64,000 bases of DNA from Streptosporangium amethystogenes (GCF_000721075.1 NZ_JOEQ01000020.1:76518-140517), one strand, 5' to 3'. Numbered from the stretch's first letter, positions 16,224 to 25,191 are shown. Program-made: numbers and translations. The notes: generated by a model not told the origin, from the sequence alone.

Positions 16224-18317
16224 ATGGCACGGCAACCGATCCGCTGGCTTGTTCCGGCACTGCTGGTGCTGGTCTGGCTGGCCGTCGGCGGGGGGCTGGG
16301 GCCGTTCGCCGGCAAACTCACCGAGGTGTCCACCAACGACCAGGCCTCGTTCCTACCGCAGAGCGCGGAGTCGACACGCGTGCTGGAGGTGCAGGACAGG
16401 TTCCGCGAGGGGGAGACGCAGCCACTCATCGTGGTGTGGACCGCGGACGGGAAGAACATCACTCCCGAGCAGAGCGCGGCGGCGACTCGGGCGCTCGCCT
16501 CGCTGCGCGGCACGGAGGGCGTCGTCGGGACACCCACACCCGCCATCGGATCGGAGGACGGCCGGGCTCTGCAGGGCGTGATCCAGTTCAGTCCCGACCT
16601 CGAAGGCCCGCTCGGGGAGATCCTGGACCGGACCGGCTCGGCGGTGGCGGTCAACGGTCTGCGGGCTCAGCTCGCCGGACCACTGGCCACCCGAGCCGAC
16701 CTGTCCGGCGCTTTCGCCGGGATCGACGGCCTGCTTCTCGGGGTGGCGCTGATCACCGTATTGATCATCCTGCTGGTGGTGTACCGAAGCGTGCTGCTGC
16801 CTCTCATCATCGTCACGGGATCGGTCTTCGCGCTGGGCCTGGCATGCGCGGTGGTGTACTTCCTGGCCGACCGCGACATCGTCCGGGTCGACGGCCAGGT
16901 GCAGGGCATCCTGTTCATCCTGGTCATCGGCGCGGCCACCGACTACGCGTTGCTGCTGACCGCCCGCTTCCAGGAGGAACTGGCCGCGACCGGCGACCGC
17001 TTCGCCGCAGGCCGCGTCGCGCTGCGGCGCTCGTTCGAGCCGATCGTCGCCAGTGCCGCCACGGTGGCCCTGGCCCTGCTCGCACTGCTGCTCAGCAACC
17101 TGACCAACAACCGCGCGCTCGGCCCGGTGGGCGCCATCGGCATCGTGTGCGCCGCCCTCAGCGCGCTCACCTTCCTGCCCGCCGCTCTCATCCTGCTGGG
17201 TCGCGCCGCCCTGTGGCCGGCGAAGCCGCGTCCGGCCAACGCCGAGACCCGGGGGATCTGGGGCCGGGTGGCCGCCCTGGTCGACCGCCATCCGCGCCGG
17301 CTCTGGATCGCCACCATCCTGCCCCTCGTCACCCTCGCCCTCTTCGCGCCGCAGCTGAACGCCAGAGGCGTGCCGCTGGACGAGACCTTCGTGAACGACG
17401 CGCCGTCGGTGGCGGCACAGGCGGCGCTGGGCGATCACTTCCCCGGAGGCTCGGGGCAGCCCGCCGTCATCGTCGTCCCCGCCGAGCGGGCCGCGGCCGT
17501 GGAGAAGACGGTCGACGGCGTCAAGGGCGTGTCCGACGCCGCGGCGGTGACGCAGAGCGGGCGTCCGGGCGACACCCCCAAGGTCGTCGACGGACTCACG
17601 CTGGTGCAGGCGACGTTGAGCGACGCGCCGGACAGCGACGCCGCCCAGGACACGGTCAAGCGCCTGCGCGCCACGCTCGCCTCCGAGAACGGCGTCATGA
17701 TCGGCGGGTACAGTGCCCAGCGATACGACACGACGGAGACCGCGAAGAGCGACACCCTGCTCATCGTCCCGGTCGTCCTGGCGATCATCCTGCTCATCCT
17801 GATCGTCCTGCTGCGCTCGCTGATAGCGCCCGTGCTCCTGGTCATCACCGTGGCACTGAACTTCCTGGCCACCCTCGGCGTCTCCACGCTGGTCTTCACG
17901 CACCTGTTCGGATTCACCGGCAGTGACGCGTCCGTGCCGCTGTACGGCTTCGTCTTCCTGGTCGCGCTGGGGGTGGACTACAACATCTTCCTCATGTCCA
18001 GGGTGCGCGAGGAGACCGCGCTCCACGGGGCACGAAAGGGGGTGCTGCACGGGCTGGTCACCACCGGCGGGGTGATCACCTCGGCGGGCGTCGTGCTCGC
18101 CGCCACCTTCGCCGCGCTGGTGGTGATCCCCCTCGCCTTCCTGGTACAGATCGCCTTCATCGTCGCCTTCGGCGTCCTGCTCGACACCCTGGTGGTGCGG
18201 TCTCTGCTGGTCCCGGCACTGGTACGGGACCTGGGCCCGCGGGCTTGGTGGCCTGGCCGCCTGGGCCGCGCCGATATACGACAGGAGTCCCGGGAACTGA
18301 CCGGGGCGTCAAGGTGA
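16224..18317 (+). CDS. MMPL/RND family transporter
   Basis: 697 residues from the ATG at 16224 (GGAAAGG eight bases upstream; the in-frame GTG at 16215 lies within that site and is rejected). The layout is typical MMPL: one N-terminal membrane helix, a first periplasmic loop, a five-helix block with 'GAATDYALLLTARFQEEL', one more helix, a second loop, and a second block with 'ALGVDYNIFLMSRVREE'. The buried Asp residues in the two DY motifs are the proton-relay residues of this family. It most likely exports a lipid or hydrophobic compound under control of the divergent MarR protein. The C-terminus lacks the long cytoplasmic tail of mycobacterial MmpL3-type proteins. Confidence 0.88.
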   Translation: MARQPIRWLVPALLVLVWLAVGGGLGPFAGKLTEVSTNDQASFLPQSAESTRVLEVQDRFREGETQPLIVVWTADGKNITPEQSAAATRALASLRGTEGVVGTPTPAIGSEDGRALQGVIQFSPDLEGPLGEILDRTGSAVAVNGLRAQLAGPLATRADLSGAFAGIDGLLLGVALITVLIILLVVYRSVLLPLIIVTGSVFALGLACAVVYFLADRDIVRVDGQVQGILFILVIGAATDYALLLTARFQEELAATGDRFAAGRVALRRSFEPIVASAATVALALLALLLSNLTNNRALGPVGAIGIVCAALSALTFLPAALILLGRAALWPAKPRPANAETRGIWGRVAALVDRHPRRLWIATILPLVTLALFAPQLNARGVPLDETFVNDAPSVAAQAALGDHFPGGSGQPAVIVVPAERAAAVEKTVDGVKGVSDAAAVTQSGRPGDTPKVVDGLTLVQATLSDAPDSDAAQDTVKRLRATLASENGVMIGGYSAQRYDTTETAKSDTLLIVPVVLAIILLILIVLLRSLIAPVLLVITVALNFLATLGVSTLVFTHLFGFTGSDASVPLYGFVFLVALGVDYNIFLMSRVREETALHGARKGVLHGLVTTGGVITSAGVVLAATFAALVVIPLAFLVQIAFIVAFGVLLDTLVVRSLLVPALVRDLGPRAWWPGRLGRADIRQESRELTGASR

Positions 18318-18371
18318 TACCCGGCCTGGGCGACGGCGGCGATCCCCTCGTTTCGTGACTCGGCGGTAGCG

Positions 18372-18410
18372 GCCGAGGGCGGCGGCGACCAGGGAGCCGC
18401 CGCCCTCGGC
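18372..18410 (+). terminator. GC-rich hairpin after MMPL gene
   Basis: A perfect 15-bp stem, GCCGAGGGCGGCGGC (18372-18386) with GCCGCCGCCCTCGGC (18396-18410), and a nine-base loop, 54 bases after the MMPL stop. There is no T tract. The rest of 18318-18665 shows no gene I can support. Confidence 0.65.
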
Positions 18411-18665
18411 CCGGCGTTCGTGGCGGTGTTCGTGGCGGCGGCACAGGCGGGACGGCCGGCGCCCCAGCCGCCGGCCGAATTCGATATCCAGCCATCGCTG
18501 GTTTCGATTTTCCAGAAGGCCCAGCCGTTTCGGCATTGTTGAGATCTGGCCTGCGGCCCGGCCTCGGGTTACCCTGATCGCACTGTGCCCTGAGCTTTAA
18601 CGTAACCGGCCGTCACCGGACGGTTCTGAATCCCATCCGCACCGAAGTGCTGCGCTGGAGAGCGT

Positions 18666-19925
18666 GTGCCCGTCTCTGAGAGCCCGTGGCGGGCGCCGGT
18701 CACCCTGGCGTACGCGACCTTTGTATTGGCCGGGTTGAACGCCGGTGTGGGCGGAGTGCTGCTGCCCGCGCTGATCGGCGACTACGGCGTCGACATGACG
18801 ACGATCGGTATCACCTTCTTCGTCTCCTCCGCCGGGTTCATGCTCGCCGGATCCGGTACGGGCCCGCTGCTCGAGCGCCTCGGTACGCGCCGGGCCCTCG
18901 CCATCGGCGGCGGCCTGTACGTGATGGCCACGCTGTACATGGCCAGCCGTCCGCCGTTCGTGGCCTTCCTGGCAGTGCAGCTGGTGGTCGGCTACGGCAT
19001 CGGCGTGCTGGAGTCGGTGCTCAACGCCTACCTCACAGAGCTTCCCTCGGCCACGACGCTGCTCAACCGCCTGCACGCGTTCTTTGGTGTCGGCGCGCTT
19101 CTCGGCCCGTTGACGGCCGCCTGGATGCTGACCTTCCTGCCGTGGACGGCCGTATGGCTGGTGCTGGCGGTGGCGTGCCTGCCGCTGGTGGCCGGCTTCC
19201 TGCTGGCCTATCCCAGGCCCACCCCCGCGGGTGACGGTGCGGCCGGGCGCCCCGTGAAGACGGGGCCTCCGTATCCTGACGCCTTGCTGCTTCCAACAGA
19301 CCCCGAGGGCTCCGAACCGGAGCGGGGCGGTCTGCTGACCGCCGTCATGCGCTCGCCCGCGGTGGCACTGGCCTCGGTGTTTCTCGCCGTGTACGTCGGT
19401 TTGGAGATCAGTGTAGGCAACTGGGGGTTCACCTTCCTGGTGGAGGAGCACGCGCAGACCGGCCTGACCGCCGGGTACATCTCCAGCGGTTACTGGCTCG
19501 GGCTGACCCTGGGCCGGTTCCTGATCAGTCCGGTTGCCACCAGGATGGGACTGACCGCGATCGGCATGACCTACGCCTGCCTGGCCGGCGTGACGGCGAG
19601 CGCGGTCCTCACCTGGGCGGCACCGGGAGCGGCCGTGGCCACCGCCGGTTTCCTCCTGCTCGGCTTCTTTCTCGGGCCCATCTTCCCGACGGCCATGGCG
19701 GTGGTGCCTGATCTGACCACGGCCCGGCTGGTGCCGACGGCCATCGGCATCATGAACGGGGTATCGGTCATCGGCGGCGCGATGCTCCCCTGGCTGACCG
19801 GCGCCATCGGACAGAGCGCCGGGATCTGGACCCTGATGCCCTCCGCCGTGCTCCTCTCCCTGCTGCAGTTCGCCCTTTGGCGGATGATCGTCGCCCGAAT
19901 GACCCCGGCTCGACCCAGACCTTGA
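18666..19925 (+). CDS. MFS transporter
   Basis: 419 residues with about 12 hydrophobic helices and a central charged loop (about residues 180-220, 'PRPTPAGDGAAGRPVKTG'). The MFS loop 2-3 signature is present as 'GPLLERLGTRRALAIGGGLY'. The second half begins 'GGLLTAVMRSPAVALASVFLAVYVG'. The overall look is that of the fucose-permease-like/uncharacterised sugar-type branch. The GTG start at 18666 has GGAGAG very close upstream, so the true start could be a few codons away. Substrate unknown; no regulator is adjacent. Confidence 0.82.
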   Translation: MPVSESPWRAPVTLAYATFVLAGLNAGVGGVLLPALIGDYGVDMTTIGITFFVSSAGFMLAGSGTGPLLERLGTRRALAIGGGLYVMATLYMASRPPFVAFLAVQLVVGYGIGVLESVLNAYLTELPSATTLLNRLHAFFGVGALLGPLTAAWMLTFLPWTAVWLVLAVACLPLVAGFLLAYPRPTPAGDGAAGRPVKTGPPYPDALLLPTDPEGSEPERGGLLTAVMRSPAVALASVFLAVYVGLEISVGNWGFTFLVEEHAQTGLTAGYISSGYWLGLTLGRFLISPVATRMGLTAIGMTYACLAGVTASAVLTWAAPGAAVATAGFLLLGFFLGPIFPTAMAVVPDLTTARLVPTAIGIMNGVSVIGGAMLPWLTGAIGQSAGIWTLMPSAVLLSLLQFALWRMIVARMTPARPRP

Positions 19926-20099
19926 TCGACCCGCGAAGTTGCTCGGTACCTCGCCCAGGGAAGACACGGTCAACACCGCCCTACAAGAGATCGTCGATCG
20001 ACACGGGCGGGCAGCGGCCGTGGCTCGCATGCGCGAGATGGTGAGATCGACTTCTCAGCCATCGACAAGGGTGACAGCACTCACCAGGCCGTGGCGTGA
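19924..20099 (+). pseudogene. vapB: VapB antitoxin relic
   Basis: The frame from 19924 reads 'LDRPAKLLGTSPREDTVNTA' then 'LQEIVDRHGRAAAVARMREMV', the C-terminal part of the ribbon-helix-helix of a type II VapB antitoxin. The start and first strand are missing. After MREMV the frame shifts: the other frame supplies 'EIDFSAIDKGDSTHQAVA' and the stop at 20097-20099. It is therefore dead twice over. Confidence 0.6.
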
Positions 20100-20203
20100 C
20101 AAAACTCTGTCTCATAGATACCAGCGCCCTGCTCCGTATCAAAAGGACTCGTTCGCCCTATGTCTCGCTGAAGTCTGACAGAGAGGATCCGACGGCCACG
20201 TGA
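20096..20203 (+). pseudogene. vapC: VapC PIN-toxin relic
   Basis: The GTG at 20096 overlaps the VapB stop in the usual coupled fashion and starts 'VTKLCLIDTSALLRI', the first strand of a PIN domain with its first catalytic Asp. The match ends after about 15 residues, the frame runs on for 20 unrelated codons and stops at 20203. The rest of the toxin, with the other acidic residues, is gone. Confidence 0.55.
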
Positions 20204-20270
20204 AAGGACGCGTCAGGTGACAGGCGGCAGACTACGTGGCCGTAGTGCTGGAGCACTCAGGGCTGGTCGA

Positions 20271-20531
20271 CTTGGACCGAGAGCTCCCAGCGCGAATAAG
20301 GCCGCCTGGGCACCAACCACCTGACGCATCCCATAGGGGAACAGCATGACCGAAGTCATCACCACCGATGCCGGTGACCGCTATCACGCCACCTCGGACT
20401 GCTGGGGCCTCCGCGCCGGCCAGCAGGGCGGCGAAGTCCTGGGGTTCGACATCCGCGGGATCAGGAGCACGAGCATCTCGGATGCCGAAGCAGAAGGCAA
20501 AAAACCGTGCAAGGTGTGCATTCCCGACTGA
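20271..20531 (+). repeat. Duplicated segment, copy 1 (leader plus small zinc-finger-like gene)
   Basis: This segment is near-identical to 32070-32339. Similarity begins about 75 bases before the start codon (CGAATAAGGCCGCCTG and CACCTGACGCATCCC occur in both) and covers the whole small gene. The two copies flank about 11.5 kb of accessory genes. Confidence 0.8.
20346..20531 (+). CDS. Stand-alone small Ada-like zinc-finger protein, copy 1
   Basis: 61 residues. The pattern is 'DRYHATSDCWGL' near the front and 'EAEGKKPCKVCIPD' at the end, i.e. H-x4-C ... C-x2-C. This resembles the short zinc-binding module found at the end of many nuclease and exported proteins, where 'YH..xC..L' and 'A...G..PCxxCxP' flank a small hairpin, and the metal-binding domain of Ada. 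Here it is the whole protein. GGGGAA is a weak ribosome binding site. A second copy lies at 32145-32339 with the same leader. Function unknown; zinc binding is inferred from the Cys/His spacing. Confidence 0.65.
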   Translation: MTEVITTDAGDRYHATSDCWGLRAGQQGGEVLGFDIRGIRSTSISDAEAEGKKPCKVCIPD

Positions 20532-20576
20532 GACTCGCGCCGAACGATGATCAGTAGGGCGTCTTTCCTGCTCAAA

Positions 20577-20850
20577 GAGAGCGCACGCTTTATATGACGT
20601 CACCTACCGTGCGGGCGCCCTTCTGGGCACTCACGCGGTAGGTCGACAGTGGCACGGCGGTCCCTGACCGGGGAAGGGATGGGGCCGCTGTGCCCGTTCA
20701 CGGGCGGCCGGTCCCGGTGGGTGCCCAGCGCTGGACGAGCGCGGTCATCTCGGCTTCACTCATCTGTGCCTTGAGGCCCTCGACCGTACGGTCACAGATG
20801 AGCAGAGGTCCGGAGGTGGGCCAGGTGGCGATGGCGTGGAACAGTCGGCT
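20577..20850. repeat. Duplicated segment related to 28057-28330
   Basis: Starting at GAGAGCGCACGCTT, this block follows the same order as 28057-28330 with scattered substitutions: a GTCACCTAC/GGTAGGT pair, the hairpin GGCACGGCGGTCCC (20651-20664) with GGGGCCGCTGTGCC (20681-20694), and then the minus-strand 3' end of a small gene. The copy at 28 kb keeps the full gene; this one is truncated. Confidence 0.75.
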
Positions 20851-20895
20851 GCCCGTCGACGGACCTGGTGAAGCAGTACACCCCTTCACCGTCAT
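20698..20895 (-). pseudogene. Truncated copy of the small protein encoded at 28179-28487
   Basis: The minus-strand frame contains 'STGSRLFHAIATWPTSGPLL' followed by 'ICDRTVEGLKAQMSEAEMTALVQRW', closely matching the C-terminal 55 residues of the 28 kb protein. The N-terminal 45 residues are missing and replaced by a few unrelated codons. It is probably a relic, although an ATG at 20895 leaves a 65-codon frame. Confidence 0.6.
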
Positions 20896-20949
20896 CCTCC
20901 GGAGAGGGTGTCCGGGCCTGACCCGGGAAGCATCCTGTCACCGTTCAGA

Positions 20950-20985
20950 AACTGTTTGCACTGTTATATTTAACAGCAAACAGTT
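20950..20985 (+). promoter_or_regulatory. Bipartite palindromic operator/promoter of the GntR operon
   Basis: AACTGTTTGC (20950-20959) and GCAAACAGTT (20976-20985) form perfect 10-bp outer arms; within them CTGTTA (20961-20966) and TAACAG (20971-20976) form a second perfect palindrome around TATT. TATATT at 20965-20970 could serve as the -10 element. GGAGG at 20986-20990 then sets the start at 20998. This is the expected site for autoregulation by the YtrA-like GntR protein of the operon. Confidence 0.7.
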
Positions 20986-20997
20986 GGAGGTTGAGCC

Positions 20998-22008
20998 ATG
21001 TTCATCCCCATCCCCTTCGCGTCTCCTTACCGCCCCGATCACGCCGCGCCAGGCAGGGTCCGCCGCCTGATCCTGACAGCCGCCGGCCCGCTACTCCTGC
21101 TGATCGTGCCCATGACCCTGGTCACCCTGTACGGGGAGCGCCTCCCCGACCGCGTTTACCTCCAGAACTGGGCCATCGACACCGAGTACGAGCCCACCTG
21201 GCAAGGTTGGGCCTCACAACCCCTCTGGGGGGTGATGGTGTGGTTCGAAGCGCTGCTCATCGTCTCGTTCCTGCGCCACTGGCGCTTACCTCAGGTCCAG
21301 CGGGCCCTGGTGGCCGGGAGCTTCCTCATCGGCGTGGCCGCTCCGGTGTCCGGCGCGCTGTGGCTGCTGATGCTGGTCGACGCCCCGGGTGCCGTGGCCC
21401 GGCCCGCCTGGCTCCTGATGGTGGAGATCGCCGCCGCCGCGGGGGCATTCGCTCTGGGCTGGGCGGCGGCAGGTCCGCTGCCGCCGGCGCCCGAGACCAC
21501 CGCCGTACCGCCGCCGCATGCGCCCACCATGACGCTCGGCCCGTGGCAGCGTGCCATGTTCGTGACCTCCGCCTGGTCGGCACAGAGGCTGCTGGCCGCC
21601 GCGGTGCTGGCCGTGGTCACCGCATGGACCGTGTCCGAGGGCTCCGGTGCATGGCAGGGCACGACGGTACTGGCGCTGTGGACGGTCTTTGAAATGGCGC
21701 AGGCGCGTACCCGTCTGCAGATCGACGGCTCGGGGGTCACGGTGCGGTTCCCCTGGCTACCCGCCCTACGCCGGACGGTGCCGTACCCGAGGATACGATT
21801 CGCTGAGGCCAGGAGCGAAGCTCCCGCCGGACGGTACAAGCTGGACGACGGTGATGCGGGCTGGGGTGTCGTCGGCAGGAAGGGGCCGGCGCTCGTCCTG
21901 TCGTTGAGTGATGGCCGGCTGTTCGTCTACTCCACGCGCGAAGCGGAGACGGCGGCCGCGCTGGTCAACGGATGGCTGAGCAGGCAGCGACAGGGGGAGA
22001 CGGCGTAG
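20998..22008 (+). CDS. Membrane protein of a GntR (YtrA-like) operon
   Basis: 336 residues. Several hydrophobic helices lie in the first 240 residues ('LILTAAGPLLLLIVPMTLVTL', 'ALVAGSFLIGVAAPVSGALWLL' and others), and the C-terminal 90 residues are soluble ('RLQIDGSGVTVRFPWLP...', 'LVLSLSDGRLFVYSTREAET'), resembling the DUF1648/PH-like membrane proteins that accompany YtrA-type repressors. GGAGG precedes the start, and the stop overlaps the GTG of the GntR gene by one base. Envelope-stress or antibiotic-response roles are typical for such pairs but not proven. The last 35 codons recur in a decayed form at 41838-41942. Confidence 0.75.
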   Translation: MFIPIPFASPYRPDHAAPGRVRRLILTAAGPLLLLIVPMTLVTLYGERLPDRVYLQNWAIDTEYEPTWQGWASQPLWGVMVWFEALLIVSFLRHWRLPQVQRALVAGSFLIGVAAPVSGALWLLMLVDAPGAVARPAWLLMVEIAAAAGAFALGWAAAGPLPPAPETTAVPPPHAPTMTLGPWQRAMFVTSAWSAQRLLAAAVLAVVTAWTVSEGSGAWQGTTVLALWTVFEMAQARTRLQIDGSGVTVRFPWLPALRRTVPYPRIRFAEARSEAPAGRYKLDDGDAGWGVVGRKGPALVLSLSDGRLFVYSTREAETAAALVNGWLSRQRQGETA

Positions 22009-22373
22009 TGCTGATCACAGTTGACCCTTCATCGGCACAGTCACTCGCCGACCAGGTGGCGGCCTCCGTACGCGCCGCGCTGGCCAATGGCACGGCGGCC
22101 CCCGGAGACCGGCTCCCTTCGGCGCGCAACGTGGCCACCGCCCTCGGCATCAACCTGCACACCGTGCTACGGGGCTACCAGCAGTTGCGCGACGAAGGAT
22201 TGGTGGAACTACGTCGCGGCCGAGCGGCTGTCATCACCGGCACGGCCGACCAGTTCCGCCTCCGACTCGCCGCGGCAGCCGAGGAGTTCGCCAGGGCCGC
22301 CCTGCATACCGGAGCCTCCGAAGAGGAAGCACTCGTCGCAGCCCGGAAGGCGTTGCTCGCCATGCGAGCCTGA
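22008..22373 (+). CDS. GntR family regulator, YtrA-like (copy 1)
   Basis: 121 residues starting at the GTG that overlaps the previous stop (TAGTG), with AGGGGGAG upstream. The short length and the N-terminal winged helix ('LADQVAASVRAALANGTAAPGDRLPSARN' then 'VATALGINLHTVLRGYQQLRDEG') are characteristic of the YtrA subfamily, whose short C-terminal helices dimerise and bind no metabolite domain. It probably represses its own operon through the palindrome at 20950-20985. A paralogue with about 85% similar sequence lies at 41975-42343. Confidence 0.88.
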   Translation: MLITVDPSSAQSLADQVAASVRAALANGTAAPGDRLPSARNVATALGINLHTVLRGYQQLRDEGLVELRRGRAAVITGTADQFRLRLAAAAEEFARAALHTGASEEEALVAARKALLAMRA

Positions 22374-22528
22374 GTAGCAGCCTCCCACCCCGGCACCTCG
22401 CAACGCCCTGGAGTCCGCGGCATGACCGCAGCCGACGACGTCCTCCCCGCATGACGAGTTCCAGAGTTCAACTGACAGCTATCTACCGGTCAGATCCGCG
22501 GCAATCTTCGTCGGGCACGCTCGAACAC

Positions 22529-23878
22529 GTGACTCACATCCTGAAAGCCGCACTGTCGGTTGGCACAGTTGCCGCCACCCTGCTCGCCGCCTCCCCCGCG
22601 GCGGCCTTTCCCGCCGTTGAGCATCGGGGCGATCCCGCAGTCGTGACGACGGACAGCGAGACACCTGCCCTTTATGACGACGAAAAGGGGGGCAACGCCT
22701 CCGGTGACGACCCCGCCATCTGGGTCCACCCGAAGGACTCCCACAAGTCGATCGTGATCGTGACCGCCAAGGAGGGGGGCCTCCGCGTCTACAACATGAA
22801 ATCCCGGGAGCTCCAGTCACTGGCCGCGACCGAGGCCCCGCGGGCCGACACGGCCAAAGGCCGGTACAACAACGTCGACATCGCCTACGACATCACGCTC
22901 GCCGGCCGCGTGGTCGACGTCGCGGTCGTCTCGGACCGCTACAACGACCAGCTCCGGTTCTTCGTCATCGACCCGGCCGGCGCCGCGGCGCGTACGCCGC
23001 TGACCGAGGTCACCGCGGCTGATCAGCGGTTCCTGTTCAACCCTGACCGTGAAGCCGTCGGCGAGGAGCACACGGCGTACGGACTCGCCGTCTGGCAGCC
23101 GAAGCGCGGTGAGACGTATGCCGTCGTCACCCAGGAAGGTGCCACGACCCTCGCGACCGCGCGCATCGTCGAGGTCGACGGCAAGCTCGGCTACACGAGC
23201 GTCAAGAAACTGACGATGCCGAGCACCTTCAAGCTGCCGGACGGTTCGACCTGGTTCCCGTGTGAGGAGCCGGGCGTACTGCCGCAGTTCGAGGGTGTCG
23301 CGGTGGACCAGAAGTCGGGCGTTCTCTATGCCGCGCAGGAGGATGTCGGCCTGTGGCGGCTACGGCTGCCGCTCGGCTCGGGCGGGCAGCCGACGCTCAT
23401 CGACAAGGTCACCGACTTCGGCATCCACGACGCCTACGACGAGAAATCCGAAAAGTGCCGGCCAATCGACCCGAAGGCCAAGGGGTTCGGCGGCAACCTG
23501 CTCACGGCTGACGCCGAGGGCGTCGACATCTACTACGGCCCGGGCTCGACCGGATACATCATCGTGTCAAGCCAGGGAGACGACACGTTCGCGGTCTACG
23601 ACCGGCAGGGCAAGAACGCTCCGGTGGGCGGCTTCCGGGTCAAGGGCGCCAAGGGAGCCGACGACGTCAACGGCTCCGACGGGCTTGCCGTGACGAACCG
23701 TCCCGTCGGTGACTACCGCCAGGGCCTGCTGGTCACGCACGACGAGCCCGAGACCGGGCCCGACGTCGACGACGAACGCGACGCCACGAACTTCTCCTAC
23801 GTCTCGTGGGGTGAGATCGCCAAGGCCCTGTCGCTCAAGGTGACCACGAAGGCCGGAAACGACCCGCGGTTCCGCTAA
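22529..23878 (+). CDS. Secreted beta-propeller phytase
   Basis: 449 residues from the GTG at 22529, which gives a good signal peptide ('ILKAALSVGTVAATLLAASPAAAF'); the frame is open to an ATG at 22451 but that extension is not protein-like. 'ASGDDPAIWVHPKD' is the hallmark of the calcium-dependent six-bladed phytases, and each blade's Asp/Glu-rich turn is visible ('NNVDIAYD', 'FEGVAVDQKSGVLYAAQEDVGLWR', 'TADAEGVDIYYG', 'GSDGLAVTNR'). It should release phosphate from phytate outside the cell and be active under calcium. It is a single-gene unit with a terminator; no Pho box could be identified. Confidence 0.92.
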   Translation: MTHILKAALSVGTVAATLLAASPAAAFPAVEHRGDPAVVTTDSETPALYDDEKGGNASGDDPAIWVHPKDSHKSIVIVTAKEGGLRVYNMKSRELQSLAATEAPRADTAKGRYNNVDIAYDITLAGRVVDVAVVSDRYNDQLRFFVIDPAGAAARTPLTEVTAADQRFLFNPDREAVGEEHTAYGLAVWQPKRGETYAVVTQEGATTLATARIVEVDGKLGYTSVKKLTMPSTFKLPDGSTWFPCEEPGVLPQFEGVAVDQKSGVLYAAQEDVGLWRLRLPLGSGGQPTLIDKVTDFGIHDAYDEKSEKCRPIDPKAKGFGGNLLTADAEGVDIYYGPGSTGYIIVSSQGDDTFAVYDRQGKNAPVGGFRVKGAKGADDVNGSDGLAVTNRPVGDYRQGLLVTHDEPETGPDVDDERDATNFSYVSWGEIAKALSLKVTTKAGNDPRFR

Positions 23879-23940
23879 GGCGGACTGCCGCAGGCCGGTC
23901 GCGTGAATCAGGGACGCTCTCGGCTGACAAAGCTCTCAAC

Positions 23941-23982
23941 CGGAACGCCTCGGGGCATGGTCCTCCGAGGCGTCTCCGTTTT
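23941..23982 (+). terminator. Terminator after phytase
   Basis: Stem ACGCCTCGG (23945-23953) with CCGAGGCGT (23965-23973), extended outward by CGGA/TCCG pairing, followed by TTTT near 23979. It lies 67 bases after the phytase stop. Confidence 0.75.
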
Positions 23983-24071
23983 CCGCTCTGTCGATCCCCG
24001 GTAGACCCAGGACACGATCTGTCCGGAATCTCTGCAGCACCTCATTTCCATGCTTCGGTGCCCTCGGGACA

Positions 24072-24437
24072 TCAGTAACTGAAGGTGGTCGCGCCCTCGT
24101 CGCCGATCCACTGCCACATGGGGACGGTGCCGCCCAGCTCCGCGCCCTCGATGAGTCGCTGTTTGTCGAGCGCGCGGGCCTCGAAGCAGATCGGACAGAC
24201 CAGGTAGTGTCCGCCTGCCTTGGCGTACCGGGCCACGAGGTCGGCCAGTGGAGGGCAGCCGTCACACGCGACGGCGATGGCGACGCCGTCCAGCGCCAGC
24301 CGGGCCGCTTCCTTGGTGAGGAACATGAGCGTGGGACGGCCCTGCTCGGCTGCGCCGACCGCGACCAGGAACGCCACCGTGACCCGCTCAGGGTCCTCAA
24401 GCCCGGTGGTCAAACTGACGACAGCTTTTCCGGCCAT
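24072..24437 (-). CDS. DsrE-like protein
   Basis: 121 residues from the ATG at 24437, which follows AAGGAGAG; a longer frame upstream is rejected. The fold signature is DsrE/DsrF-like: 'VVSLTTGLEDPERVTVAFLVAVGAAEQGRPTLMF' near the start and a 'CDGCPPLADLVARYAKAGGHYLVCPICFEAR' segment carrying three cysteines. Family members take part in sulfur relay or act as small redox-active subunits. Here the CxxC pairs could hold sulfur or metal. It is encoded alone. Confidence 0.75.
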   Translation of the reverse strand: MAGKAVVSLTTGLEDPERVTVAFLVAVGAAEQGRPTLMFLTKEAARLALDGVAIAVACDGCPPLADLVARYAKAGGHYLVCPICFEARALDKQRLIEGAELGGTVPMWQWIGDEGATTFSY

Positions 24438-24618
24438 GGATCTCTCCTTGTCTTTCGTCGATGGAGCACGTGGACTTTCTGAACGACTCGGCACCGGCGA
24501 ACCGCCGTCACCCGGTCCTTCGCCCCGCATTCCGCACGTGACCCCGATCGACCTGGGGTGATCACCCGCTGCACTGGCTCAGATATAGCTGCTGACCTGC
24601 AACGGTGCGGAAAACGAC

Positions 24619-25191
24619 CTAGCCGGAGACGGCTTCGACGCCGGTTGTCCCGAGGGCCGCCCGGATGCCGGGGTGCAGCCCGTCAAAGACCGGATCCGGG
24701 ACGGCACCGACCGCGGACAGGACGCCGCTGAAGAAGCGGCGCAGGCAGACGGCGAGCACGATCTGGAGGATGTCGACATCGGCCAGCCCGTGCCCGCGCA
24801 GAATGTCGATGTCCGCCTCGGTCACCGTGACAGGATCGGCGGCAACGCGTTCGGCGAAGTCCATGACCGCCGCGTCCACCGGAGCCAGCCCCGCGTCGTG
24901 GCGGTCGGCCACGATCGCGCGCAGCGCCGCGTCGTCGTAGAACCGCTCACGCAGCACGGCCGCGTGAGCGAGACCGCAGTACGTGGAACCGAGACGGCGG
25001 GCGGCGGTCAGGGTGACCAGCTCGTAGCGACGCAGGTCCATGCCGGCCTTGACCGCCTCCCCCAACTGCTGCCAGGCGCCGTAGACCTCAGGCCGCAGCG
25101 CCAGCACCCTGAGGTAGTTGGGCACGTATCCCAGGGCGGCCCGCTCGGTCTGGTAGAGCGGTGATTCGGCGGGCGTGCTGAGATAGGTCAT
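24619..25191 (-). CDS. AhpD-like/carboxymuconolactone decarboxylase family protein
   Basis: 190 residues, all-helical, with the family core 'LRRYELVTLTAARRLGSTYCGLAHAAVL'. In peroxidase members the motif is E...CxxC...H; here the first cysteine is Ser (STYC), and the second Cys and the following His are kept, so a one-cysteine chemistry or a non-peroxidase role is likely. GGGGAG precedes the start. It lies 74 bases downstream of a LuxR-family giant regulator in the same direction and may be its target or partner. Confidence 0.8.
   Translation of the reverse strand: MTYLSTPAESPLYQTERAALGYVPNYLRVLALRPEVYGAWQQLGEAVKAGMDLRRYELVTLTAARRLGSTYCGLAHAAVLRERFYDDAALRAIVADRHDAGLAPVDAAVMDFAERVAADPVTVTEADIDILRGHGLADVDILQIVLAVCLRRFFSGVLSAVGAVPDPVFDGLHPGIRAALGTTGVEAVSG

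Noticed and set aside
16353..18050. 565-codon open frame on the minus strand opposite the MMPL gene
   Set aside because: It is a composition shadow of a high-GC gene, rich in Gln, Arg, Asp and His, with no protein family resemblance. The plus-strand gene is unambiguous.
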